From Pseudomonadota bacterium (GTDB lineage: Bacteria > Myxococcota_A > Polyangia > Polyangiales > Polyangiaceae), in contig JAEYYX010000021.1 of assembly GCA_023428245.1 (NCBI GenBank), positions 30,197 through 94,196 on the forward strand: a DNA stretch of 64,000 nucleotides, given 5' to 3'. Of the stretch, positions 1 through 11,409 are shown piece after piece (the stretch's first letter is position 1; each line of letters starts with the position of its first letter). A model generated the notes under the pieces. That model searched no databases. It worked only from the letters and a program-made list of their open reading frames with translations, and had not been told where the DNA came from. A program made the position numbers and the translations under genes.

Positions 1-465
1 GAGAGCGCGCGTCGCGACGAGCGCTGCGTCGGCTTCCTGGACCCACTTCTCGAGGTTCGGTTTGTGGCGAAGAAAAACCTCATCACGACTTTCGAGCCAC
101 GCGCGCACCTGGGCGATTTGGCGAGGCAGAGCCATGCGAACGAAGAGTCGAGGCGCTTCCCGAAAGAACTGCTTGAAGCGCGTGGCAGTGCGATCTTTGC
201 CCGCCGCCATCCAGAGCTCGTCCGCGAAGGCAATGCACGCTTGGTCGAGGCGAGCATTAGCGACCATGCGCGCTGCGTCTGTATGGGCCACTTGGCGGCG
301 CAAATCGAGCTCCGTCGCTTGAGCTTTGTCGATCAGGGCAAGCCAGCTCTCAGTGAGCGGGACGAGATCCTTCGCGTCGGGATCGGCCGCGAGCGCGGCC
401 TGCGTGAAGAGGATTTCGTCTTCGATTTCTTCAAAGGGAAGTTTAGCGATCAGTTTGCGAGGCAT
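1..465 (-). CDS. Hypothetical protein, truncated by the left window edge
   Basis: An open frame of 155 codons runs from an ATG at 463-465 off the left edge without a stop. AAGGAACG lies just upstream of the ATG as a good ribosome-binding site. The protein begins MPRKLIAKLPFEEIEDEI and is mostly helical and rich in Ala, Leu, Asp and Arg. There is no signal peptide, membrane segment or cysteine cluster. I do not recognise the family. Codon use is GC-rich at third positions like the neighbouring genes, so it is probably a real gene. It is divergent from the MmeI-like gene to its right, with about 220 bp between the two starts, so the promoters face away from each other. Confidence 0.6.
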   Translation of the reverse strand, partial: MPRKLIAKLPFEEIEDEILFTQAALAADPDAKDLVPLTESWLALIDKAQATELDLRRQVAHTDAARMVANARLDQACIAFADELWMAAGKDRTATRFKQFFREAPRLFVRMALPRQIAQVRAWLESRDEVFLRHKPNLEKWVQEADAALVATRAL

Positions 466-684
466 GAGCGTTCCTTTTTCATTCAAAGAGTTATCGTTCC
501 CCGTGTCCTCCCGAGACATAGGCCGCACCCAAAGGACACACTGACCCCCCGCGCGCCTCCTCCCCCGAGAGGTCACTTCGGGAGGCAGACTCGCCGAAGC
601 CTCCTGCGGAGGGCAAGAGGGAGACGAAGAAGGCCGAAAAGCTCGGGGATTCTGGGCAAGGGCCTTGCGGGAAGGGGGGCTGCC

Positions 685-4173
<3,489 letters not shown>

Positions 4174-4313
4174 GCGGCCGGACTAGATGAATGCTTTTGC
4201 GTCGGCCGCCTCTCTCCGAGGAAGGGCAACGAAAGGGTTTGGGGAGCGGCTGGTTCGCGCGTCAGGTCTGCTTTTCGCGTTGGCGCCGTCCGCTCTCTCG
4301 GGCAAACTGAGGC

Positions 4314-4526
4314 ATGGCGAAGCCGGCCCTGAATCTTGCGTCCCTGACAGCGGACGAAAAGCTTGAGCTCATCGACGACCTTTGGGCCAGTATCGACTTT
4401 GATGCGTTCCCGCTCTCACCGGAACAACGAGCAGAACTCGATCGGCGCCTCGATCTCGTCGAATCAGAAGGACCGATCGGCTTCTCCTGGGAACAAGTTC
4501 GCGCTGAGATGATCCGAAAATCGTGA
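4314..4526 (+). CDS. Addiction-module antitoxin of the ParE-partner type
   Basis: A 70-aa acidic protein (MAKPALNLASLTADEKLELI...) that matches the short 'unstable antitoxin' family: an N-terminal helix containing LTADEKLELIDDLWASI, then LSPEQRAELDRRL and a C-terminal WEQVRAEM segment that in the family wraps the toxin. It should neutralise the ParE-like toxin next to it and may repress their shared promoter. Its stop overlaps the toxin start (GTGA), the usual arrangement for translational coupling. It follows the restriction-modification gene by 140 bp and probably has its own promoter there. There is no DNA-binding motif that I can point to with certainty. Confidence 0.85.
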   Translation: MAKPALNLASLTADEKLELIDDLWASIDFDAFPLSPEQRAELDRRLDLVESEGPIGFSWEQVRAEMIRKS

Positions 4527-4813
4527 AGACGCTCGTCCTTCGCGCCGAGGCCAAGGCGGACGCGCTCGACGCTTTCGTCTGGTACGAGTCCCATCGCCAG
4601 GGTCTTGGAGACGAGTTCCGGGATGCTGTGGGCGTCACTTTGAGCCGACTTGTTGCAAGCCCTGAGAGCTATGTTCCTGGATACCGTGGCCTTCGTCGTG
4701 CCGTCGTACGCCGATTCCCCTATGGCATCTATTTTCGGATGACCGGAGATATCGTTCTCGTCGTTGGCATCATCCACCTGAAGCGGCATCCGAGTGTCGC
4801 GAAACGTCGGTGA
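4523..4813 (+). CDS. RelE/ParE-family toxin
   Basis: A 96-aa basic protein with the ParE/RelE pattern: an N-terminal beta strand, a helical pair (DALDAFVWYESHRQGLGDEF) and a C-terminal sheet with RRAVVRRFPYGIYFRM and VVGIIHLKRHP. ParE-type members poison DNA gyrase and RelE-type members cut mRNA; the Arg-Phe-Pro-Tyr-xx-Tyr-Phe strand is common to the superfamily and does not decide the target. It starts at GTG 4523, sharing GTGA with the antitoxin stop, and its own stop overlaps the start of the next gene (TGATG), so three genes are translationally coupled. The start codon may keep toxin synthesis below that of the antitoxin. Confidence 0.85.
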   Translation: MKTLVLRAEAKADALDAFVWYESHRQGLGDEFRDAVGVTLSRLVASPESYVPGYRGLRRAVVRRFPYGIYFRMTGDIVLVVGIIHLKRHPSVAKRR

Positions 4814-5376
4814 TGAATCGGGAAGCACAGATTGAGGAGGCGATCATGAGGTCGCCCGGGGCGCTTGGGTATCCTGACGCACTCGCAATCCGCAATTGCC
4901 GGGTCTCGATGCCGACAGGAAGGGTCGACCTGGTCCTGCTCCCCCATGAGGGGCCTGTTCGCTTGGTTCTCGTCGAGGCGAAGGCTGCTTCCGCACCGGA
5001 CGCGGCGTCCAAGGTGGTGGGCCAAATTCTGATGTACTACGCGGGAGCCCTTTCCTTTGGAGAGAAGGGGATCGAGTTGCTCCGCGATTTCGCCTTGAAC
5101 CATCCCGAGCGGGCCCGGGGTAGCGCCTGGATCTCACCGAAAGCGCTCACCGGAATTAGCCCCCCGTCGAAGGCGTTCGAAACGCTGGGCACAGGAACGC
5201 GTTTGAAGCCCGCGCAAATTGCACTGGTTGTGGCCTTGGACGGACCACCTCATCGGGGGCTCTCCCCGACGCTGGGCGTCCTTCGAAGTCACCACCGCCT
5301 CAACATTCGTTGCGTTGTTGTCCAGAGTGGTAAGGTTCTGCCAGCCGATCCAAGCGCACCGGGCGCGTTCGTCTAG
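4813..5376 (+). CDS. PD-(D/E)XK nuclease-like protein of unknown role
   Basis: A 187-aa protein whose residues 25-55 follow the PD-(D/E)XK nuclease core: a GRVDLVLL strand carrying the Asp, then VRLVLVEAKAAS carrying the Glu-x-Lys. A helix with a Gln (VVGQILMYYAGAL) follows, as in NucS- and DUF91-like nucleases. The C-terminal half is a beta-rich segment with no motif I know. It starts at ATG 4813, one base into the toxin stop; a GTG at 4810 is the alternative. The coupling to the toxin-antitoxin pair suggests a third member of that operon rather than a bystander. Nuclease activity is inferred from the motif only. Confidence 0.7.
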   Translation: MNREAQIEEAIMRSPGALGYPDALAIRNCRVSMPTGRVDLVLLPHEGPVRLVLVEAKAASAPDAASKVVGQILMYYAGALSFGEKGIELLRDFALNHPERARGSAWISPKALTGISPPSKAFETLGTGTRLKPAQIALVVALDGPPHRGLSPTLGVLRSHHRLNIRCVVVQSGKVLPADPSAPGAFV

Positions 5377-5491
5377 GCCCGATCCCTCTTTCTGTGAGCG
5401 ATCGTTTTTGGCCCCGGTCCATCACTCGAGGCCTTCCTCACCCGAGCCTTCCCCTGAACTCGCCTGGGGCCTCTGCGCCCGGGCGGGGGCG

Positions 5492-5947
5492 TCAGGGGAC
5501 TCTCGTGAGTCTGGCCACGTCCGCAAGATCTTCGGGGCGTCCGACGGCCCGTTTGTTCGCGATGAGGTCATCCTTACCGATGAAGGGCACGGACACGCCA
5601 TCCAGAGATCCATAGCTCCTGCGGTCCCAGGCGCTCTTCAGCTCGACACCTTTGACGAAGGTCATGATGTCGATTTCGTGAGGCGCTCGGCCGAGGACGA
5701 CCGTGGTATCGCGGGTGAATTCGGCCGCGGTCAGGTCGAGGGCGCCGAAGCCGAAATCATCGAGGGCGGCTATCAAGCGCTCGGCGTTCTCTCGGCTTGG
5801 ATCGACGACGACGTCGACATCGTGGGTGAAGCGAGGGTAACCGTGGTGGCTCACGGCGTGGCCTCCGACGACCATGAATTCGACTTCATGGTCGACGAGT
5901 AATCGTAAGAACTCGCGGAAGTCGTCGGGGAGCGTCATCGCTCGCAT
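5492..5947 (-). CDS. Nucleotidyltransferase of the AbiEii/DUF6036-like type
   Basis: A 151-aa protein with the minimal nucleotidyltransferase signature: EFMVVGGHAVSHHG followed by RFTHDVDVVVD, the Gly-Gly and Asp-x-Asp of the catalytic centre, at residues 23-50. A second acidic position occurs in HEIDIMTFV. Such stand-alone enzymes occur as toxins of abortive-infection-type pairs and as proteins of unknown target. The gene overlaps the end of the 61-aa gene upstream by about 60 bp, so the two are coupled. The start at 5947 is tentative; the ATG at 5938 is equally possible. It converges with the PD-(D/E)XK gene. Confidence 0.8.
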   Translation of the reverse strand: MRAMTLPDDFREFLRLLVDHEVEFMVVGGHAVSHHGYPRFTHDVDVVVDPSRENAERLIAALDDFGFGALDLTAAEFTRDTTVVLGRAPHEIDIMTFVKGVELKSAWDRRSYGSLDGVSVPFIGKDDLIANKRAVGRPEDLADVARLTRVP

Positions 5948-6071
5948 AGTACCTGCGCATCAGCTCGACCGTGAGCGCGACGCGCTCATCGGGCGACATT
6001 TTTGCGTAGTCGTCTCGGACGCTCGCCTCAGCCTCTTCGGGGGTCTTGAAGATGCGGACGACGCGCTCCAT
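5886..6071 (-). CDS. Small partner protein of the nucleotidyltransferase (possible antitoxin)
   Basis: A 61-aa protein, MERVVRIFKTPEEAEASVRD..., then MSPDERVALTVELMRRYY. From memory, short proteins beginning MERVVRxF with EEAE and a PxERL helix are recurrent upstream partners of DUF6036-type nucleotidyltransferases. The overlap of about 60 bp with that gene here agrees. By analogy with two-gene abortive-infection modules it may be the antitoxin, but nothing in the sequence proves that. It has no obvious DNA-binding helix-turn-helix and no membrane segment. Confidence 0.65.
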   Translation of the reverse strand: MERVVRIFKTPEEAEASVRDDYAKMSPDERVALTVELMRRYYASDDAPRRLPRVLTITRRP

Positions 6072-6214
6072 TTCTGAAGACTACCAAGCGATCGTCCTCC
6101 CATCCAGCGATCGCGGCACGGCTCTCGCTCATGGTGTTCTGATGAGGGCACCTCCCTTGGAGAGCTCTCTTCGATAGTTCCGCTGCTGAGGGGCGGTGTC
6201 GACTCCTTCTTTGG

Positions 6215-6237
6215 CGCATCTCTGGTGATGAGATGCG
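6215..6237. repeat. Perfect 8-bp hairpin downstream of the Uma2 gene
   Basis: CGCATCTC (6215-6222) and GAGATGCG (6230-6237) are perfect inverted arms around a 7-nt loop. It starts 3 bp beyond the stop of the Uma2 gene on the minus strand. No T-run follows on that strand, so it is a weak terminator candidate or an mRNA 3' stabiliser. Confidence 0.4.
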
Positions 6238-6239
6238 AT

Positions 6240-6824
6240 TCAAATATCCGGCAGCGGCGTCACGGTGCTCGGCCAGAGGGCTTCGAGTTCGAGCTCGATG
6301 GCGTCGAAGGGGACGGCGCGCGCTCGCTCGTTTTCGCCGAAGGTGCCGAGGTGAACGTAGCGCTCGCCTTCGAGGAGGTAGACTTCGAGGGAACGCACGA
6401 TGGGATCGACGAGCCACAGGTGAGGCACGCGCTCGCGCGCGTAGAGGGGCATCTTCCTTCTTCGATCGAGGAGGGCGGTGCCGGGAGAGAGGACTTCACA
6501 GACCCAGTCGGGTGCGAGCGTCAGGAAAGCCTCTTTCGGGACCTCCGGGAGTCGCTCTCGTCGCCACCCAGCGAGATCGGGGACGAGGATGTTCGGATCG
6601 AGGTGGAGCTCAGGCTCGACCAGAATGATCCACCCGCCGGGACCACCGCGACCGCGGTGGAAGGCGCTTCCGATGTCCATGCCGAGTACGGATGCGGCTT
6701 CGGCGTGTGGCGCGGCGGGTCTCGGGTGCGTGTAGAGCTCTCCGTCGATAACCTCGGCGACGAGGTGTTCTGGCGCAGCGAGGACGTCCTCGTAGGTGGC
6801 CTTTCGGCGCGCCGTGTCGACCAT
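6240..6824 (-). CDS. Uma2-family (DUF820) PD-(D/E)XK endonuclease-like protein
   Basis: About 194 aa from the chosen start MVDTARRKATYEDV. The order of motifs is that of the Uma2 family: an N-terminal YEDVLAAPEHLVAEVIDGELY, HAEAASVLGMDIGSAF, then LVEPELHLDPNILVPDLAGWR containing the catalytic Asp, and WVCEVLSPGTALLDRRRKMPLY containing the Glu-Val-Leu-Ser segment. YAREGVPHLWLVDP is conserved as YARERVPHLWLVDP. The family is common in many copies in cyanobacteria and myxobacteria and its biological role is unknown. The upstream ATG at 6860 adds 12 residues and looks less likely, because family members start close to the YEDV motif. Confidence 0.88.
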   Translation of the reverse strand: MVDTARRKATYEDVLAAPEHLVAEVIDGELYTHPRPAAPHAEAASVLGMDIGSAFHRGRGGPGGWIILVEPELHLDPNILVPDLAGWRRERLPEVPKEAFLTLAPDWVCEVLSPGTALLDRRRKMPLYARERVPHLWLVDPIVRSLEVYLLEGERYVHLGTFGENERARAVPFDAIELELEALWPSTVTPLPDI

Positions 6825-6900
6825 AACGCCTATTTTGGCCCAGGTGGCTCTTTGCGCCAAGTAGGAGGGACTGCCCGCCTTCTTGCAGCGCGCGCTGGAT

Positions 6901-7656
6901 TTACGCGCCCACGGCCCAGAGGAAGAACTCTTCCAGCTGAGCCTGTTCGCGGACGACGTGGGACGAGAACTTCGAGCCGAGGAACTCGTGGAGAGTTTGG
7001 CTGGCGAGCTCGGACACTCCGAGTCCGAGAGCTACTGAGGTCGGGCGGCTCGCGTCCCAGCTGGCTTGGCGAAATGCCTGGACGCGGAAGGAGGCGTGCC
7101 GGAGCGAACCAGCGGCGCATGTGAGGTAGGAGTGAGCGCTAGCGAGCGCCACGATGACGTCGATGAGCGCGGCGGGGCTGCCCAGAGAGCGGACGAGCTC
7201 GAGGTGCGCGTCGAGGGTGAGGTGCGCCGAGAGGCTCACGTAGCGACGGAAGGAACGGTCCGCTGTCTCGTTGAAACTTTGCCAAGCGGCCTCTTCGCCT
7301 GGGACGGGGCATTCGGCAGCGGGCGACAGGGTGCGCTCGAAAGCGCGTACGACGAGGCTCTCCGCAGATTCGACGCTCGCGAGGAGCTGCTTTTCGACGG
7401 CGGCGAGGGAGGGGCTCTTCGGGCGAGATTGTGCGGCGGCGTCGCGGATGAGCTCGATGGCGGCGCGGGGCGCCTCGGAAGCGCTCGGCGGGAGCCCTGC
7501 GCGGAGCCCTCGGGAGCAGAGGGCAGCGGCGGCTCGGAGAGCGCCCCGATGTTCGGGAGAGCCCGACTCGAGGCGCCGGATAGCACGCTCGACACGGGAG
7601 CTGACGCGCCCTTCGAGCACCTCTTTCGAAGAGACGACGCGGAGAGAGGCCTTCAT
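6901..7656 (-). CDS. Hypothetical helical protein coupled to serB
   Basis: A 251-aa protein that is almost wholly alpha-helical and rich in Ala, Ser, Leu and Arg. I see no signal peptide, membrane span, metal motif or nucleotide-binding loop, and do not recognise the family. It begins at an ATG that overlaps the stop of serB by 4 bp (ATGA), so it is the second gene of a serB operon and probably translated by coupling. This arrangement suggests joint expression but does not by itself indicate a role in serine synthesis. Confidence 0.7.
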   Translation of the reverse strand: MKASLRVVSSKEVLEGRVSSRVERAIRRLESGSPEHRGALRAAAALCSRGLRAGLPPSASEAPRAAIELIRDAAAQSRPKSPSLAAVEKQLLASVESAESLVVRAFERTLSPAAECPVPGEEAAWQSFNETADRSFRRYVSLSAHLTLDAHLELVRSLGSPAALIDVIVALASAHSYLTCAAGSLRHASFRVQAFRQASWDASRPTSVALGLGVSELASQTLHEFLGSKFSSHVVREQAQLEEFFLWAVGA

Positions 7657-8858
7657 GGGTCGAGGCCCGCCGTGCAGGCGTTGCGCTGGACCTCAGGAGC
7701 GTCAAAGCCCATCAGGTAAAGCATCGTGTCGAGGCGGTCGTGATGGTTGAAACAGGCGTCGGCGAACTCGAGGAGGCGCGGCTTGGCCTGGTACGCGATG
7801 CCGAGTCCAGCCGCCTCTAACATGAACATGTCGTTCGCCCCGTCACCGGCAGCGATCGTCTGACGCAAATCGAGATCGTAGACCTTCGCCATGTCGCGGA
7901 GGACCTGCGCTTTGCGCTGTCCGTCGACGATCGTACCGACCACTTCGCCCGTCAGGTGGCCATCTTTGACCTCGAGCTGGTTGGCGAAGGCGAAATCGAG
8001 CTCGAACTTGGCCTTGAGCTTTTCGACGAAGAAATCAAAGCCGCCGCTGACGAGCCCGACGCGGATGCCGAGGCGCTTCAAGGAACGCACGAGATCTTCC
8101 GCGCCCGGAGTGAGCTCGAAATGCTCACAGAGGCTCAGCGCCCTTTCCATGGGAAGTCCCTTGAGCAGGCGCACCCGCTCGCGCAGCGCCGAGGGGAAGT
8201 CGAGCTCCCCGCGCATGGCGCGCGCCGTGATCGCTGCGACCTGATCTTTGATGCCCGCGAGCGATGCCATCTCGTCGATGAACTCGCCCTTCACGAAGGT
8301 CGAATCGACGTCCATACACAGGAGCCGGCGGTTGGTCCGGAAGAAGTCGTTCTTCTGGAGAGCGACGTCGACGCCAAGCTTCGCGCTCTGGGCCAAGATG
8401 GCTCGGCGGAGCCCTTCGGGCACCGTCTCGACCGGCGCGCCGCTATTGGTTTCGAGGAGGACATCGATACCGAGGAAGAGGCGTCCTCCGAGGGGCCGGA
8501 TCTCACGAGCGACGAAGCCGTGGGCTCTCGCACAGTCGAGCAGTTCAGCGATAGCGGTGCGAGTCCGGTCTCCGAGGATCGTGAGACAGATACAGGCGGC
8601 GCCGGGCTGCGCTTCGCCCGCGTGCAGCGTGAGATCGACGCCCCACTCGCGGGCGAGCGCATCGAGGGTTTCACTCTCGCGCGCCTGGAGTTCCCCGCCG
8701 AGGACAGCCGTCACGGAGGCGCCACCGAACTCCCGACTCTGACGGAGCGAGAGGAGCCGGAGCCCACTGTCGCCGAGGACGCGCAGCACCTGGGGAAGGG
8801 CGGCGTCCGTCATCGGACCTGTCATGTTCACGATCGTCGAGCGGGACGCTTCACTCAT
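7653..8858 (-). CDS. serB: Phosphoserine phosphatase with N-terminal ACT domains
   Basis: Catalyses the last step of serine synthesis, hydrolysis of O-phospho-L-serine. The C-terminal HAD domain has motif I CMDVDST at about residues 180-186 with the Asp nucleophile, motif II GLVSGGFDFF and motif III GDGANDMFML. The capping region has EFIDEMASLAG and MRGELDFPSALRERV as in SerB proteins. The first 170 residues form two ACT-like regulatory repeats, so serine feedback is plausible; the 401-aa length fits this longer class of SerB. It is the first gene of a two-gene operon with a hypothetical gene behind it. Confidence 0.95.
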   Translation of the reverse strand: MSEASRSTIVNMTGPMTDAALPQVLRVLGDSGLRLLSLRQSREFGGASVTAVLGGELQARESETLDALAREWGVDLTLHAGEAQPGAACICLTILGDRTRTAIAELLDCARAHGFVAREIRPLGGRLFLGIDVLLETNSGAPVETVPEGLRRAILAQSAKLGVDVALQKNDFFRTNRRLLCMDVDSTFVKGEFIDEMASLAGIKDQVAAITARAMRGELDFPSALRERVRLLKGLPMERALSLCEHFELTPGAEDLVRSLKRLGIRVGLVSGGFDFFVEKLKAKFELDFAFANQLEVKDGHLTGEVVGTIVDGQRKAQVLRDMAKVYDLDLRQTIAAGDGANDMFMLEAAGLGIAYQAKPRLLEFADACFNHHDRLDTMLYLMGFDAPEVQRNACTAGLDP

Positions 8859-8972
8859 GGCTTCGGAGTTCTCCCTGGCGGGCTCCCATAGCCCGAAACG
8901 CGCAAAAAACCACGGTCTGACGCGTTTCCCGCGGGACGGGCGCGTTTTCCAGTGAACGGGCGAGGAGGTTCC

Positions 8973-11258
8973 TCACCACCAGGCGTACCCGACGCCAACA
9001 CTCGGGAGAATCAGCGGAGTTGTTCCACCGTCGACGCATCCTTCGTCGACCGTACAGGTGCGCGTGGCTACGTTCGACATGTAGGCAGCGTTGAGGACTT
9101 CGATGTTCGCAGCGAGGCTACTCGTCGGCGTCAGATTCCACCGTTTCTCGAGCTTGGCGTCGACGCGGAACAGGGGAGCGCTGGGGCTCCCGTCGAAAAT
9201 GAAGCCTGCGGGTGTGGTGCGGCGACCGGGTACGCCCGATGCGAGTACGATCTTGAGAGAGCCGCGAACGTTTGAGCCGAAGTCGTAGGTTGCTGCGAGG
9301 TTCAGGGTGTGCGCGCGGTCGTAGCCAGGGGGCGTCAGGATGTCCTCTACGCTCCGGAGCGTGCCCATGAAGGTGTAGCTGAGGAGACCTCCCAGGCGTC
9401 GCGTGAGCGGACGCTTGAGGTAGACTTCGACGCCGGCGGCGCGACCAAAGGCGCGCCGATCGAGACTCGTCTCATCAATGGAGAAGTTCTGCGTGAGGCC
9501 GATGGGGTCGCTCATGGCGAAGGTCCCGTTGATGAACCCGCGCAAGCTCATGTCGACCTCCCAAGGCAAGTCGAAGTCGAAACGAGACTCGGCCTGGACG
9601 CTTTGCTGGAGACCCCCGGGCAATCCACCCACCTGCGCGCCAGGTATGCCAGGCACGAAGTTCGGAGACTGATGAGCCACGCCGACGCCGTGCGCGATGC
9701 GGAGGGCCGGATGGACGCGGTAGTGAACGAAGAGTCGGGGATCGACGGAAACCCGAAAGTCGCTGAGGGAGGAGTAGCCGTCGAAGCGAATCCCCGGCAC
9801 GATCTCGACGGGGCGCCCCGGCAAGAGGATGAAATTCACGTACCCGCCGAAGCTCACGTCGGTCCGCGGAGGAAAGAGCTTGAGGTACGTTTCAGGTTCT
9901 TGAACTGTGAGATCGATTTCGAGCCCATAGTTGTCGACGGAGAGATCTCCACCCGCCTGAAACATCACGAGGTCTCCTCGAGCCTCGTAGTTCACGCGAG
10001 CGAGGCCCAAGGTATCGGAAAGGTAGCCTTGGGAGGAACGGGTGCGATCGCGGCCGAAGGTCGTGGCGATGCGGAGATCGCTATTCGACGAGAAGCGATG
10101 TTTGTAGGAGAGATCGACGCGGTGAAACTCGGTCCCGCCTGAGAGGTTCCCGGTTCCCGAGAAGTAGTCGAAGGCGCCGAAGGTGAAGAGGCGCAGTTCG
10201 TCGTCGCGGGAGAGATCGTATCCGACGACGGCCTGGTAGTCCCAGTACTGGGCCTCTTGACCGGGAGCGAGAAGTGAGACGAGCAGTGCTGTGAAGGAGT
10301 AACGGCCTCCGACCATCGCGTAGCCGCGTCCATCTTTGCCGAGAGGAGCCTCGACGAATGCTCCCCCATCGAGGAGGCGAAGCTGCGCTTGTCCTCGGTA
10401 GCTGCGAGCGGGCGCCGCAAGTCCTGCCTCTATGGTCGCGCCCGCGAAGCGTCCGAAGCGGACTGGCATCGGGCCGGCGTGGAGAGTCACGTCGTCGATG
10501 AACGCAGGATGCACCACGGCAGGCCCGAGGAAGCCGTGATAGAGCAGGGGAATCCGAATTCCGTCGATGAAAAAGCCGGCGTTGCCCGGAGGGGAGCCGC
10601 GTACGAAGAAGAAGGGAAGACCGGTGGCGATAGGGGTCACACCGGGTAACACGTCGAGAGAGCGGAGCGGGTCCTCAAAAGCGCCCGCCAAGTTTCGGAC
10701 CTCCGCGCGGGTCAGGGTTTGCCCGAGGGGTTCGCCGGGCCGCCCGAGAACGACAACCTCGGCGAGCTGCTGCGCGGAGGTGCGTGGGGGAGTCGGGAGA
10801 GAGGGAGGAGGAGCATGGGGATCAGCGTTTGATTTTTCAGGGTCCGGCACTTCTCCTACCGGCTCGGCGGGGGGCTGCGGCTCGAAGCGAACCAGGAACT
10901 GGATGCGGGTTCGCGTCGGCTTTCCTCGGACGTAAGCCGGCTGGAAGACCCAACGAGCGGTGGCAGCGATGGCGTGACTCGCAAAGGGCTCACTCCCTGT
11001 TACGGCCCGGGCACTCTCGACGCGGCCGGACGCGTCGATCACGAGCTCAAGGATGACCTCGACGAGCTCTTCCGTGGGAAACTCGTCGACGGGGACCGAG
11101 ATCGGGGCGGGACGCGCGATCTCCTGGGGCTCTTCCTGGACCGTGGCACTAGGCTCGGGCTCGGCTGCTCTGGCTGGTGCGAGCAAGCCGAAGACGCCGA
11201 TCAGGATCCTCCCGATGTCCCGAGAGAGGCGTCCCTTGGAGCTACTTGGAAAAGCCAT
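8973..11258 (-). CDS. TonB-dependent receptor with a fused N-terminal TonB C-terminal domain
   Basis: An outer-membrane receptor of about 760 aa. From the start MAFPSSSKGRL a signal peptide ends near PARAAE. Residues about 40-115 resemble the C-terminal domain of TonB (VEVILELVIDASGRVESA ... ATARWVFQPAYVRGKP). A Pro-rich linker then leads to a plug domain (AEVVVLGRPGE, FFVRGSPPGNAGFFIDGIRIP) and a beta barrel that ends in an aromatic residue (VGYAWW). The substrate cannot be read. TonB_C/receptor fusions are known from myxobacteria; this one lacks the rest of TonB. The start is uncertain, as none of three in-frame ATGs (11351, 11288, 11258) has a convincing ribosome site; I chose the one placed just before the signal peptide. 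Confidence 0.85.
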   Translation of the reverse strand: MAFPSSSKGRLSRDIGRILIGVFGLLAPARAAEPEPSATVQEEPQEIARPAPISVPVDEFPTEELVEVILELVIDASGRVESARAVTGSEPFASHAIAATARWVFQPAYVRGKPTRTRIQFLVRFEPQPPAEPVGEVPDPEKSNADPHAPPPSLPTPPRTSAQQLAEVVVLGRPGEPLGQTLTRAEVRNLAGAFEDPLRSLDVLPGVTPIATGLPFFFVRGSPPGNAGFFIDGIRIPLLYHGFLGPAVVHPAFIDDVTLHAGPMPVRFGRFAGATIEAGLAAPARSYRGQAQLRLLDGGAFVEAPLGKDGRGYAMVGGRYSFTALLVSLLAPGQEAQYWDYQAVVGYDLSRDDELRLFTFGAFDYFSGTGNLSGGTEFHRVDLSYKHRFSSNSDLRIATTFGRDRTRSSQGYLSDTLGLARVNYEARGDLVMFQAGGDLSVDNYGLEIDLTVQEPETYLKLFPPRTDVSFGGYVNFILLPGRPVEIVPGIRFDGYSSLSDFRVSVDPRLFVHYRVHPALRIAHGVGVAHQSPNFVPGIPGAQVGGLPGGLQQSVQAESRFDFDLPWEVDMSLRGFINGTFAMSDPIGLTQNFSIDETSLDRRAFGRAAGVEVYLKRPLTRRLGGLLSYTFMGTLRSVEDILTPPGYDRAHTLNLAATYDFGSNVRGSLKIVLASGVPGRRTTPAGFIFDGSPSAPLFRVDAKLEKRWNLTPTSSLAANIEVLNAAYMSNVATRTCTVDEGCVDGGTTPLILPSVGVGYAWW

Positions 11259-11409
11259 GCCAGGGATCTCAGCCGCTGAGGGAACCATGGGGGACCCGTA
11301 GTCGCAACGTTTGGGCGCACGAGGAGGGGCTCCCGGGCGCGAATTGGCCAAGGCCGAGGCGATGGACTAGGGAGACCCGGTTTCCTCCTTCAGAGGAGCC
11401 CCCCGCCCC

